From an uncultured Eubacteriales bacterium (lineage in GTDB: Bacteria > Bacillota > Clostridia > Oscillospirales > Oscillospiraceae): 12,784 bases of DNA. The notes beneath the pieces are model-generated. The model saw only the letters and a list, made by a program, of their open reading frames with translations, did not search any database and was not told the origin of the DNA. The position numbers and the translations under genes are program-made. Of the stretch, positions 1-6,782 are shown one piece after another (within the stretch, counting starts at the first letter, position 1; every line of letters starts with the position of its first letter). The stretch covers positions 1 to 12,784 of the forward strand of contig USEU01000059.1 of NCBI GenBank assembly GCA_900553805.1, in the 5' to 3' direction.

Positions 1-83
1 CCGCCGTTTTCGATACCTCGATTGGCCGAAAAATCTCTCGCTCACAGCTCTTGCCCATTGAATCAGAGCTTCCCTAACATCAG

Positions 84-93
84 AAAAAGGAGA
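84..93 (+). promoter_or_regulatory. Ribosome binding site of the binding-protein gene
   Basis: AAAAAGGAGA lies seven bases before the ATG at 101. The rest of bases 1-83 shows no coding region or promoter that I can support. A TTGCCC...TAACAT pair (51-80) would start transcription inside this ribosome site, so I do not accept it as the promoter. Confidence 0.7.
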
Positions 94-100
94 AACGAAA

Positions 101-1708
101 ATGAAAAGATCCTTCAAACGCACCCTGGCTCTGCTGTGCGCCCTGGTGGTCTGCCTGTCCCTGGCGGCCTGCGGCAGCAACGACGCCGAAAGCACCGTGG
201 CCTCCGCTGCCGACGGCGGTACCGGCTATCGGAAATTTGTGATGGCGGGCCCCTCCGACCCCGGTAACTATCTGCCCTTCAACGCGGATAATTCCGTCCG
301 CCAGACTTACAGCATTTTCTTCTATGAGTACCTGTTCGACCTGTTCGGCACCGGCGACATGCGTCCGACCATCGCCTCCGGCTTTGAGCGCACCGGTGAG
401 GGCGTGTACGTGGTCAAGCTGCGCCAGAATGTCCACGATCACAACGGAGAGCCCATCACCGCCAGCGACGTGGTGTTCAGCTTTGAGCAGCCCATCGCCA
501 TCGGCGAGCGTACCTCCAGCCTGGGCGAGATCGCCGCGGTGAAGAAGATCGACGACTACACCGTGGAATTCAATATGGAGCCGGACCTGCTGGGCTCCTT
601 CGAGCGCGCCATGACCAGCACCCCCATCGTTAGCCAGAAGTCCTATGAGGCCAGCTCCACCGGCTTCTCCAGCGACCCCGTGGGCACCGGCCCTTACTAC
701 ATCGCCAACTGGACCCCCGGCGCGTCCCTGACCCTGAAGAAGGATGAGAACTACTGGGGCAAGGGCGAAGGCTTCAACAACCAGAATCTGGACGAGATCG
801 AGGTCAAGTTCATCGCCGAGCCTGCCCAGGTCGCCATCGAGCTGGAGACCGGCAACGTGGACTTCGCCTACAACACCTCCTCCAAGGATGCCGACAGCTT
901 CGTGGGCAAGGCGGGCTTCACCGTGACCAACAAGCCCTTCGCCCAGGTCCGCGGCCTTGGCTTCAACTGCGACCCCAGCAGCGCCTGCTCCGATGTCCGC
1001 ATCCGTCAGGCCATCTGCTACGCCATCGACAATGCCGGCATCCTGCAAAGCGTCTATGACGGCAAGGGCGGCGTCGCCACCTGCCTGGCTGTTCCTGAGC
1101 CGGAGGCCGGCCTGGTCATCGACTTCGATCCCGCGTGGAAGGAAATGAGCCCCTATGAATACAATGTGGAAAAGGCCAAGGAGCTGATGGCTGAGGCCGG
1201 CTATCCCGACGGCGGCCTGAAGCTGAAGCTGATGGCCAAGGATCAGGATGAGTACCGCTCCACCTGCCAGGTCATCCAGGCCAATCTGGCCAAGATCGGC
1301 ATCGAGGTCGAGATCCTCTGCTACGAAAACGCTCTGTATCAGACCTACCGCTATCAGCCCGACGCCTTCGACTTCTACTGCATCGGCATCTCCAACAACG
1401 GCGTGCCCTATGTGCCCGTGGGCTGGAAGTGGTACGTGGGCAAGCACTCCGACACCGGCGCCAACGTCCTGTTCCAGAACGACGACCACATGGAGGAGCT
1501 GATCTCCGCCGCCCTGAACATCGACACCCACAGCAACGAGACCGTGGGCGCGCTCCAGGACTACATTCTGGAAACCGCCTGCATGTATCCCTACGTCTAC
1601 ACCTACACCAGCTACGTCCATGTGGATACCGTTTCCGACCTGGTGTTCCGCGATGTGTTCTTCTATCCCAACATGTCCACCATCTCCGACGGCTTCGTGA
1701 GCCATTGA
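101..1708 (+). CDS. ABC transporter substrate-binding lipoprotein, family 5 (Dpp/Opp/Nik type)
   Basis: This is the extracellular solute receptor of the ABC importer encoded just downstream. The 535-residue length is normal for family 5 binding proteins. Residues 1-24 form a lipoprotein signal: a basic start (MKRSFKR), a hydrophobic core, and the lipobox L21-A-A-C24, so C24 should be lipidated and anchor the protein to the outer face of the membrane. Family landmarks include the stretch from about 105 to 129 (VKLRQNVHDHNGEPITASDV) and the 'GTGPYYI...NYWG' region at 195-220. The start is supported by an AAAAAGGAGA ribosome site at 84-93, seven bases before the ATG. Family 5 receptors bind peptides, nickel, haem or various oligosaccharides and glycosides, and the ligand cannot be read from sequence. 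The adjacent sugar operon suggests a glycoside or glycoconjugate, but that is inference. No convincing promoter was found in the 100 bases upstream. Confidence 0.95.
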   Translation: MKRSFKRTLALLCALVVCLSLAACGSNDAESTVASAADGGTGYRKFVMAGPSDPGNYLPFNADNSVRQTYSIFFYEYLFDLFGTGDMRPTIASGFERTGEGVYVVKLRQNVHDHNGEPITASDVVFSFEQPIAIGERTSSLGEIAAVKKIDDYTVEFNMEPDLLGSFERAMTSTPIVSQKSYEASSTGFSSDPVGTGPYYIANWTPGASLTLKKDENYWGKGEGFNNQNLDEIEVKFIAEPAQVAIELETGNVDFAYNTSSKDADSFVGKAGFTVTNKPFAQVRGLGFNCDPSSACSDVRIRQAICYAIDNAGILQSVYDGKGGVATCLAVPEPEAGLVIDFDPAWKEMSPYEYNVEKAKELMAEAGYPDGGLKLKLMAKDQDEYRSTCQVIQANLAKIGIEVEILCYENALYQTYRYQPDAFDFYCIGISNNGVPYVPVGWKWYVGKHSDTGANVLFQNDDHMEELISAALNIDTHSNETVGALQDYILETACMYPYVYTYTSYVHVDTVSDLVFRDVFFYPNMSTISDGFVSH

Positions 1709-1718
1709 TCCTCCCGTT

Positions 1719-1745
1719 CGCAGGGGTGCTTACCGCACCCCTGCG
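1719..1745 (+). other. Perfect 11-bp stem-loop after the binding-protein gene
   Basis: CGCAGGGGTGC, a 5-base loop TTACC, then GCACCCCTGCG: an uninterrupted GC-rich hairpin beginning 11 bases after the stop codon at 1708. It is followed by CCCATAATCT rather than a T-run, so it is not a canonical intrinsic terminator. In transport operons, hairpins at this position often protect the 3' end of the binding-protein mRNA or cause partial termination, so that more receptor than membrane subunits is made. That role is inferred here from position and structure. Confidence 0.75.
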
Positions 1746-1774
1746 CCCATAATCTACTCCCCACTCCATAAAGA

Positions 1775-1783
1775 AAGAAGGAG
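1775..1783 (+). promoter_or_regulatory. Ribosome binding site that supports a TTG start
   Basis: AAGAAGGAG lies five bases before TTG at 1789, and no ATG stands at a suitable distance. The downstream peptide begins MAKYILKRLL, the typical start of a DppB-type permease. This supports TTG as the true start codon. Confidence 0.7.
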
Positions 1784-1788
1784 TTCGC

Positions 1789-2727
1789 TTGGCAAAGTAT
1801 ATTCTGAAACGACTGCTCCTGCTGATCCCGGTGGTCCTGTGCGTGGCGTTGCTGATCTTCGTCATCATGTCCTTCACCCCCGGTGACCCGGCAGTGATCA
1901 TTCTCGGCGAAAACGCCACCCTGGAGCAGGTGGCGAATCTGCATGAAAAGCTGGGGCTGGACGACCCCCTGCCCGTCCGCTTCTTTAACTATATCAAGGG
2001 TATTGTGACCCGGTTTGACTTTGGAACATCCTACACCAACGGGCGGGAGGTCAAGCAGGAGATCTTGCAGCGCTTCGGCTTCACCCTGAAGATCGCCTCG
2101 TTCAGCATGGTGTTTTCTCTGGGCATCGGCATCCCGCTGGGCATTGTGGCCGCGCTGAACCGCAACAGCTGGAAGGACAATCTGTCCATGACCGTCGCCC
2201 TGTTCGGCATTTCCATGCCCACCTTCTGGTTCGGCCTGATGCTGTCCATCATCTTCGCGCTGAAGCTGCGCTGGCTGCCGCCCAGCGGCGTGGGCAGCAT
2301 TAAAAATTACATCATGCCCTGCCTGGCCGTCTCCATGCCCGGCATCGCGGGCATGGCCCGCCAGACCCGCTCCAGCATGCTGGAGGTCATCCGCGCCGAT
2401 TACATCACCACCGCCCGGGCCAAGGGCCAGACCGAGCGGGTCATCACCTACCGCCATGCCCTGCGCAACGCCCTGATCCCCGTGGTCACCCAGGCGGGCG
2501 CCATCTTCGGCCTGCTGATGTGCGGAACCCTGGTGGCGGAGACCGTGTTCACCATTCCCGGCCTGGGGACCTATATGGTCACCGCCATCAAGTCCCGGGA
2601 TTACCCCGCCATTCAGGGCGCGGTCATTATGGTGTCCATCGCGTTCAGTATTGTGATGCTCCTGGTCGATTTGCTCTATGCCGCCGTTGACCCCCGCATC
2701 AGAGCCCAATTCAGTAACGGAGGTTGA
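1789..2727 (+). CDS. ABC transporter permease, DppB/OppB type
   Basis: This is the first integral membrane subunit of the importer and forms half of the translocation channel. The 312 residues match the usual 305-340 for DppB-type permeases. The N-terminus (MAKYILKRLLLLIPVV) is the family's typical first membrane helix, followed by an extracytoplasmic segment with 'PGDPA' (31-35). Further hydrophobic segments lie at about 100-122, 136-160, 172-188, 231-252 and 276-300. The cytoplasmic EAA loop that docks on the ATPases is at about 199-230, containing 'YITTARAKG' and 'HALRNALIP'. The start is TTG, supported by AAGAAGGAG five bases upstream; rare start codons can lower translation, which would fit a membrane subunit needed in smaller amounts than the receptor. 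The stop codon lies 5 bases before the next gene's ATG, and that gene's ribosome site is inside this gene's last codons. Confidence 0.95.
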   Translation: MAKYILKRLLLLIPVVLCVALLIFVIMSFTPGDPAVIILGENATLEQVANLHEKLGLDDPLPVRFFNYIKGIVTRFDFGTSYTNGREVKQEILQRFGFTLKIASFSMVFSLGIGIPLGIVAALNRNSWKDNLSMTVALFGISMPTFWFGLMLSIIFALKLRWLPPSGVGSIKNYIMPCLAVSMPGIAGMARQTRSSMLEVIRADYITTARAKGQTERVITYRHALRNALIPVVTQAGAIFGLLMCGTLVAETVFTIPGLGTYMVTAIKSRDYPAIQGAVIMVSIAFSIVMLLVDLLYAAVDPRIRAQFSNGG

Positions 2728-2732
2728 TTGAG

Positions 2733-3623
2733 ATGTCTGAGCAAACTGTGAACGCAGCCCCGCGGCCCGCCCGCAGGAAGCGCAAATCCATGCTGATGAT
2801 CACCCTGCGGCGGCTGGGCAAGAACAAAATGGCCATGGCCGGCCTGGTGATCCTGCTGCTGATGATCCTGATCGCCCTGCTGTCCGGGGTGCTGGCCCCC
2901 TATTCCTTCGAGGAGACGGATCTTTACAATACCTTCGGCACCCCTAGCCGGGCGCACCCCTTCGGCACGGACGAGCTGGGCCGGGATATTCTGAGCCGCC
3001 TGATGGTGGGCACTCGGTATTCCCTGCGCATCGGCCTGCTGAGCGTGCTCTATTCCTCGGTGATCGGCATTGCCCTGGGCTGCGTCAGCGGCTATTACGG
3101 CGGCAAGATCGACGGGCTCATCATGCGCGTCATGGATGTGTTTTCCGCCATCCCCGCGCTGGTGCTGGCCATCGCCATCTGCGCCGTGCTGGGGCCGGGC
3201 ATCAATAACTGCATCATTTCCATCGCCATCAGCGGCACCCCCTCCTATGTACGCATGGCCCGGGCCTCGGTGCTGAATGTGCGCCGGATGGAATACCTGG
3301 AGGCCGCCACCTCCATCAACTGCAACACGGCCCAGATCATTGTCAAGCACATTCTGCCCAATATCCTGGCGCCCCTGATCGTGCTGATGACCATGTCCGT
3401 GGCCAACAACATCCTCACCGCGTCCCAGCTGAGCTTCATCGGCCTGGGCGTGCAGCCGCCCAACCCGGAGTGGGGCGCCATGCTCTCCGCCGGAAGAAAC
3501 TACATCCGCAACTATCCCCACATGGTGATCTTCCCGGGCATTACCATCATGCTGGCCGTCCTGTCGCTGAACATGGTCGGCGACGGCCTGCGCGACGCCC
3601 TTGATCCCAAGCTGAAGGATTGA
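2733..3623 (+). CDS. ABC transporter permease, DppC/OppC type
   Basis: This is the second channel-forming membrane subunit, partner of the DppB-type permease. From ATG 2733 it has 296 residues, normal for DppC proteins. A basic cytoplasmic N-terminal tail (1-33) precedes the first helix (about 34-55). The family hallmark 'HPFGTDELGRDILSR' is at 75-89, and the EAA loop is at about 187-213 ('EYLEAATSINCNTAQIIVKH'). Further hydrophobic segments lie at about 99-121, 137-155, 212-230 and 265-282. An in-frame TTG at 2724 would add three residues, but GGAGG at 2719-2723 sits directly against it and nine bases before ATG 2733, so ATG is preferred. The stop codon is 14 bases before the next start, inside the shared operon. 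Confidence 0.95.
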   Translation: MSEQTVNAAPRPARRKRKSMLMITLRRLGKNKMAMAGLVILLLMILIALLSGVLAPYSFEETDLYNTFGTPSRAHPFGTDELGRDILSRLMVGTRYSLRIGLLSVLYSSVIGIALGCVSGYYGGKIDGLIMRVMDVFSAIPALVLAIAICAVLGPGINNCIISIAISGTPSYVRMARASVLNVRRMEYLEAATSINCNTAQIIVKHILPNILAPLIVLMTMSVANNILTASQLSFIGLGVQPPNPEWGAMLSAGRNYIRNYPHMVIFPGITIMLAVLSLNMVGDGLRDALDPKLKD

Positions 3624-3637
3624 CAGGAGGTTACGGC

Positions 3638-4633
3638 ATGTCTGAACAATACGAAAAAGAAAACGATGTCCTCCTCTCGGTGCGGGACCTGGAGGTGGTC
3701 TACACCTCCGCCGGCGCGGTGATCCACGCGGTGAATGGCGTTTCCCTGGAAATCAAGCGGGGCCAGAGCCTGGGCCTGGTGGGCGAGACCGGCGCGGGCA
3801 AGACCACCATCGCCAAATCCATCCTGGGCATCCTGCCCGACCCGCCCGCGAAGGTCCTGAACGGCCAGATCGTTCTGGATGGACAGGATCTGCTGAAGCT
3901 GCCGGAAAAGGAGATGCGCGGCATCCGCGGCAAGAAGATCTCCATGATCTTCCAGGACCCCATGACCGCTCTGAACCCGCTGATGACCGTGGGCGACCAG
4001 ATCGCCGAGGTGGTGTCCCTGCATGAGCATTGCAGCAAGAAGGAATCCATGAACAAGGCCATGCAGATGCTGGAAATGGTGGGCATCCCCGCCGAGCGCT
4101 ATGTGGAGTATCCCCATCAGTTCTCCGGCGGCATGAAGCAGCGGGTGGTCATCGCCATCGCCCTGGCCTGCAACCCGGAGCTGCTGCTGGCCGATGAGCC
4201 CACCACCGCCCTGGACGTGACCATCCAGGCCCAGGTGATGGACATGATCGCCGACCTGCAAAAGAAGCTGAACACCGCCATGATCCTCATCACCCATGAT
4301 CTGGGCATCGTGGCGGAGGCCTGCGACCAGGTGGCGGTGATCTACGCGGGCGAAATCGTGGAGCTGGCCAGCAAGGAGGAGCTGTTCCTCCATCCCACCC
4401 ATCCGTATACCGTAGGCCTGTTTGGGTCGATTCCAAGCCTGTCCGAGGATGTGGAGCGGCTGACCCCCATCCCGGGGCTGCCCGCAAACCCGGAGGCTCT
4501 GCCGGAGGGCTGCCACTTCAACCCCCGCTGCACCCGCTGCACCGCCGCCTGCCGGGCAGGTCAGGTGCCCTTTGTGCGGGTCGCCCCGGATCACTTTGTC
4601 CGCTGCCATCTGTGCGCCGGAAAAGCAGAATAA
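3638..4633 (+). CDS. ABC transporter ATP-binding protein, DppD/OppD type
   Basis: This is one of the two cytoplasmic ATPases that power import. It has 331 residues from ATG 3638. The Walker A motif is GETGAGKTT (49-57), the Q-loop is at 'IFQDP' (104-108), the signature FSGGM is at 162-166, Walker B is LLLADEP (182-188) and the H-loop histidine is at 220 ('ITHD'). The C-terminal oligopeptide-transporter domain is present, with 'HPTHPYT' at 252-258 and a cysteine group at C292, C298, C301 and C305. In some OppD/DppD proteins the matching cysteines bind an iron-sulfur cluster; whether that holds here is inference. An upstream in-frame TTG (3620) is rejected because AGGAGG (3625-3630) would lie inside the gene, while it is seven bases ahead of ATG 3638. 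All catalytic motifs look intact. Confidence 0.95.
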   Translation: MSEQYEKENDVLLSVRDLEVVYTSAGAVIHAVNGVSLEIKRGQSLGLVGETGAGKTTIAKSILGILPDPPAKVLNGQIVLDGQDLLKLPEKEMRGIRGKKISMIFQDPMTALNPLMTVGDQIAEVVSLHEHCSKKESMNKAMQMLEMVGIPAERYVEYPHQFSGGMKQRVVIAIALACNPELLLADEPTTALDVTIQAQVMDMIADLQKKLNTAMILITHDLGIVAEACDQVAVIYAGEIVELASKEELFLHPTHPYTVGLFGSIPSLSEDVERLTPIPGLPANPEALPEGCHFNPRCTRCTAACRAGQVPFVRVAPDHFVRCHLCAGKAE

Positions 4634-4654
4634 CCCATGGGAGGTTCAAACCGT

Positions 4655-5614
4655 ATGGCTGACGTACCAATGATCGAGGCAAGACACCTCATGAAATACT
4701 TCGACACGCCCCATGGCAAGCTTCACGCCGTGGACGATGTGTCCTTCACCATCGCCAAGGGAACCACCATGGGCGTGGTGGGCGAGTCCGGCTGCGGCAA
4801 ATCCACCCTGGGCCGCACCATGATCCACCTGCTGGAGAGCACCGGCGGGCAGATCCTGTTCAACGGGGAGGATATCACCAAGGTCAATAAGAAAAAGCTG
4901 CGCGCCCTGCGGGAGAAGATGCAGATCATTTTCCAGGACCCCTATTCCTCCCTGAATCCCAGAATGAGCGTGTTCGAGACCGTCCAGGAGCCGCTGATCC
5001 GTGCCCGGCGTTACGGCCGCCGGGAGATCGAGGAGCGGGCGGAGCGGATCATGACCACCGTGGGCCTGGACGAGCGGCTCTGGAATTCCTATCCCCATGA
5101 GCTGGACGGCGGACGCCGCCAGCGGATCGGCATCGCCCGGGCCATTGCTCTGGACCCCTCCTTCATCGTCTGCGATGAGCCGGTGTCCGCCCTGGATGTG
5201 TCCATCCAGGCTCAGATCCTGAACCTGATGCAGGACTTGCAGCAGGAAAAGGGCCTGACCTATATGTTCATCACCCATGACCTGTCCGTGGTGCGGCATA
5301 TTTCCACCCACATCTGCGTGATGTACCTGGGCCAGCTGGTGGAGACCTGCCCGTCCAAGGAGCTGTTCAAAACGCCTTTGCACCCCTATACCAAGGCGCT
5401 GCTATCCGCTATCCCCTCCACCGATATCCTGCATAAAAAGGAGCGCATTCTGCTGCGCGGCGAGCTGGTGTCCCCGGTGGACCCCAAGCCCGGCTGCCGC
5501 TTTGCCGCCCGGTGCAACTACGCCTGCGACAAATGCCATCAACCCCAGACCCTGGAGGAGGTCACCCCCGGCCACTTCGTCTCCTGCTGCCGGGTCAGAG
5601 AGATAAACGAATAA
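4655..5614 (+). CDS. ABC transporter ATP-binding protein, DppF/OppF type, with LDGGR signature
   Basis: This is the second ATPase of the importer and the last gene of the transport set; it has 319 residues. Walker A is GESGCGKST (43-51), the Q-loop is at 'IFQDP' (92-96), Walker B is IVCDEP (171-176) and the H-loop is H208 ('ITHD'). The signature motif reads LDGGR (150-154) instead of LSGGQ, so the serine that normally contacts ATP is an aspartate; the following 'RQRIGIARA' is canonical. I recall the same variant in other clostridial OppF-type proteins, so it may be a family feature rather than damage. The C-terminal domain carries C281, C287, C291 and C294 in the same region as the partner ATPase's cluster. 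The ATG at 4637 is rejected because GGGAGG (4639-4644) lies ten bases before ATG 4655. A strong terminator follows. Confidence 0.94.
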   Translation: MADVPMIEARHLMKYFDTPHGKLHAVDDVSFTIAKGTTMGVVGESGCGKSTLGRTMIHLLESTGGQILFNGEDITKVNKKKLRALREKMQIIFQDPYSSLNPRMSVFETVQEPLIRARRYGRREIEERAERIMTTVGLDERLWNSYPHELDGGRRQRIGIARAIALDPSFIVCDEPVSALDVSIQAQILNLMQDLQQEKGLTYMFITHDLSVVRHISTHICVMYLGQLVETCPSKELFKTPLHPYTKALLSAIPSTDILHKKERILLRGELVSPVDPKPGCRFAARCNYACDKCHQPQTLEEVTPGHFVSCCRVREINE

Positions 5615-5631
5615 CAGGAAACACTGAATAA

Positions 5632-5687
5632 AAAGAAGGATCCATGGAAATCCGAAGCACTGCTCGGATTTTCATGGATCCTTTTTT
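5632..5687. terminator. Bidirectional intrinsic terminator between convergent operons
   Basis: A 20-bp stem (5636-5655 with 5664-5683, one G-U pair) encloses the 8-base loop AGCACTGC. On the + strand a T6 run (5682-5687) ends the stem, terminating the transporter operon 18 bases after its stop. On the - strand the hairpin is followed by TTCTTTTTATT, so it can also end the LysR-type gene, whose stop codon is at 5697-5699. The weaker pairs at the stem base extend it to 5632-5687. Confidence 0.93.
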
Positions 5688-5696
5688 GCCTGCCCT

Positions 5697-6563
5697 TTAT
5701 TGGGAGAGCAGATATTGGATGAACCGCCGGGCGGCTCCCACCGGGGGGCGGCCGGTCAGCTGGGTCAGATAGATGCGGCGGGTCAGGCCGCCGCCCGGCA
5801 GGGGCAGGGGGGAGATCTGGACGTCGTAGTTTTCCAGCAGCGGCACCCGGGGCAGCAGGCCGTAGCCAAAGCCGCTGGCCACCAGCGCCGCGATGCCGGC
5901 CTCGTCCGGCGCGTTGTGGGTGTAGCGGTAGGGGATCCCCTGGCTCTCCAGCATTTCCCGGATCTCGCCGTAGGCCCGGGTCTGCTCCTGAAAGCCGATC
6001 ACGTCCTGGGAAAACAGCGCCTGCCAGGTCCGCGGGATCTCCCAGCCCGGGGGGCTCAGCAGCACGTATGGCTCGGAGAAAAGCTCCGCCTGCGTCACGT
6101 CCTCCCCGTGGGAGACGGAGCAGATCAGAAAATCGCAGTATCCCTCCCGCAGCTTTTCCAGCAGGGCGGCGGTGGTGTCGGTGCGGAAGTCCACCTTCAT
6201 ATGGCTGTTGCGCGGCTCCGAGAGAAAGCGGCGCACCAGCTGGGGCAGCACCCCCTGGAGCACCGGGGAGATGCAGCCGATGCGGATCAGCACGTCCCGG
6301 TTCGCGGACAGGGACTGCATGTGCAACTGCGTCTGGCGCACCTGCTCCAGGATCGTCTCCACATGCCCCAGAAACTGCCGCCCCTCCGCGGAAAGGGTCA
6401 GCCGGTGTCCGTCCCGCAGGAACAGGGGCAGATTCAGCTCCTTTTCCAGATTGGATATGGACACGCTCAGGCTGGGCTGGGAGATGCTCAGCGCCCTGGC
6501 GGCCTGGCCCATGTTCCCCAGCTCCGCGATTTTCTGAAAGTAGATCATCTGATTCAGCGTCAT
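5697..6563 (-). CDS. LysR-type transcriptional regulator
   Basis: A 288-residue DNA-binding regulator of normal LysR-family length. The N-terminal winged helix-turn-helix is clear at residues 1-60: MTLNQMIYFQKIAELGNMGQ starts it, and the recognition region has 'AARALSISQPSLSVSISNLE' at 21-40 and 'LFLR' at 47-50. A linker helix follows, then a co-inducer binding domain from about residue 90 to the end. On its own strand, GGGAGGG (6573-6579) lies nine bases before the ATG. The gene is transcribed away from the seven-gene sugar operon and faces the transporter operon across a shared terminator. LysR-type proteins usually regulate the divergently transcribed neighbour in response to a small molecule, so the sugar operon is the most likely target and a pathway intermediate the likely inducer (inference). 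The control region carries dyads at the expected positions. Confidence 0.96.
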   Translation of the reverse strand: MTLNQMIYFQKIAELGNMGQAARALSISQPSLSVSISNLEKELNLPLFLRDGHRLTLSAEGRQFLGHVETILEQVRQTQLHMQSLSANRDVLIRIGCISPVLQGVLPQLVRRFLSEPRNSHMKVDFRTDTTAALLEKLREGYCDFLICSVSHGEDVTQAELFSEPYVLLSPPGWEIPRTWQALFSQDVIGFQEQTRAYGEIREMLESQGIPYRYTHNAPDEAGIAALVASGFGYGLLPRVPLLENYDVQISPLPLPGGGLTRRIYLTQLTGRPPVGAARRFIQYLLSQ

Positions 6564-6599
6564 GGCCCGCGTCCCTCCCGTTTGTATCGGATCATGGCT

Positions 6600-6629
6600 A
6601 TTTTATCCCGGCGGCACGGGGATTGTCAA
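6600..6629 (-). promoter_or_regulatory. Predicted promoter of the LysR-type gene
   Basis: Read on the - strand, TTGACA (complement of 6624-6629, a perfect -35) is separated by 18 bases from TAAAAT (complement of 6600-6605, five of six to consensus). Transcription would begin near 6593, giving a leader of about 30 bases that contains the GGGAGGG ribosome site. The -35 box touches the upstream dyad (6628-6644), so regulator bound there should repress its own gene. Confidence 0.7.
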
Positions 6630-6644
6630 TAGAAAAAAGCTATT
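6628..6644. promoter_or_regulatory. Candidate LysR-type recognition site (T-N11-A dyad)
   Basis: AATAG, seven bases, then CTATT: an interrupted inverted repeat containing the family's T-N11-A pattern (T6630, A6642). Its centre (6636) is about 64 bp before the predicted start of the rightward operon, the usual place of the high-affinity recognition site in LysR-controlled promoters. It overlaps the end of the regulator's own -35 box. Confidence 0.6.
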
Positions 6645-6647
6645 AAA

Positions 6648-6662
6648 ACTTATTTTATAAGT
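6648..6662. promoter_or_regulatory. Candidate activation-site dyad next to the -35 box
   Basis: ACTTAT-TTT-ATAAGT, a near-perfect palindrome with 6-bp arms. The centre (6655) is about 45 bp before the predicted start, 19 bp (close to two helical turns) from the upstream dyad, and it ends two bases before the -35 box. The position suits the lower-affinity activation site of a LysR-type tetramer. The arms differ from those of the upstream dyad, so this could instead be the site of another protein. Confidence 0.45.
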
Positions 6663-6664
6663 AT

Positions 6665-6693
6665 TTTACGAAACGCCCCTGATGCATTATGAT
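6665..6693 (+). promoter_or_regulatory. Predicted promoter of the seven-gene sugar operon
   Basis: TTTACG (6665-6670), a 17-base spacer, then TATGAT (6688-6693). The -10 box is near consensus and the -35 box is weak, as expected of a promoter that needs an activator. Transcription should start near 6700, leaving an untranslated leader of about 83 bases. That leader has a small GTGGG-CAC-CCCAC hairpin at 6722-6734 and no recognisable riboswitch. Confidence 0.7.
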
Positions 6694-6769
6694 TAATGTG
6701 TAAAACACGAGGAAAACCAGAGTGGGCACCCCACAGCTTTCTGAAGAGAGAAAATAGAAACAAACTATT

Positions 6770-6778
6770 AAGGAGGAG
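6770..6778 (+). promoter_or_regulatory. Ribosome binding site that decides the start of the first operon gene
   Basis: AAGGAGGAG lies four bases before ATG 6783. An in-frame ATG at 6696 would add 29 residues, but it falls before the predicted transcription start, has no ribosome site, and its extra residues do not look like a TIM-barrel enzyme. Confidence 0.8.
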
Positions 6779-6782
6779 ATTT

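Noticed and set aside
51..80. TTGCCC-N18-TAACAT as promoter of the transporter operon
   Set aside because: Transcription would begin around 87, within the ribosome binding site at 84-93, so it could not make a translatable message for this gene.
80..1705. A 541-codon open frame on the - strand across the binding-protein gene
   Set aside because: It mirrors the + strand gene, is low-complexity (rich in G, V, H, A, D) with no family motif, and arises from the strong GC bias at third codon positions.
6696..6782. An N-terminal extension of the first operon gene from ATG 6696
   Set aside because: This ATG is upstream of the predicted transcription start near 6700, has no ribosome site, and ATG 6783 has a very good one.
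6700..6782. A riboswitch in the leader of the sugar operon
   Set aside because: Only one small hairpin (6722-6734) is visible, with no recognisable aptamer core and no terminator or sequestering stem over the ribosome site.
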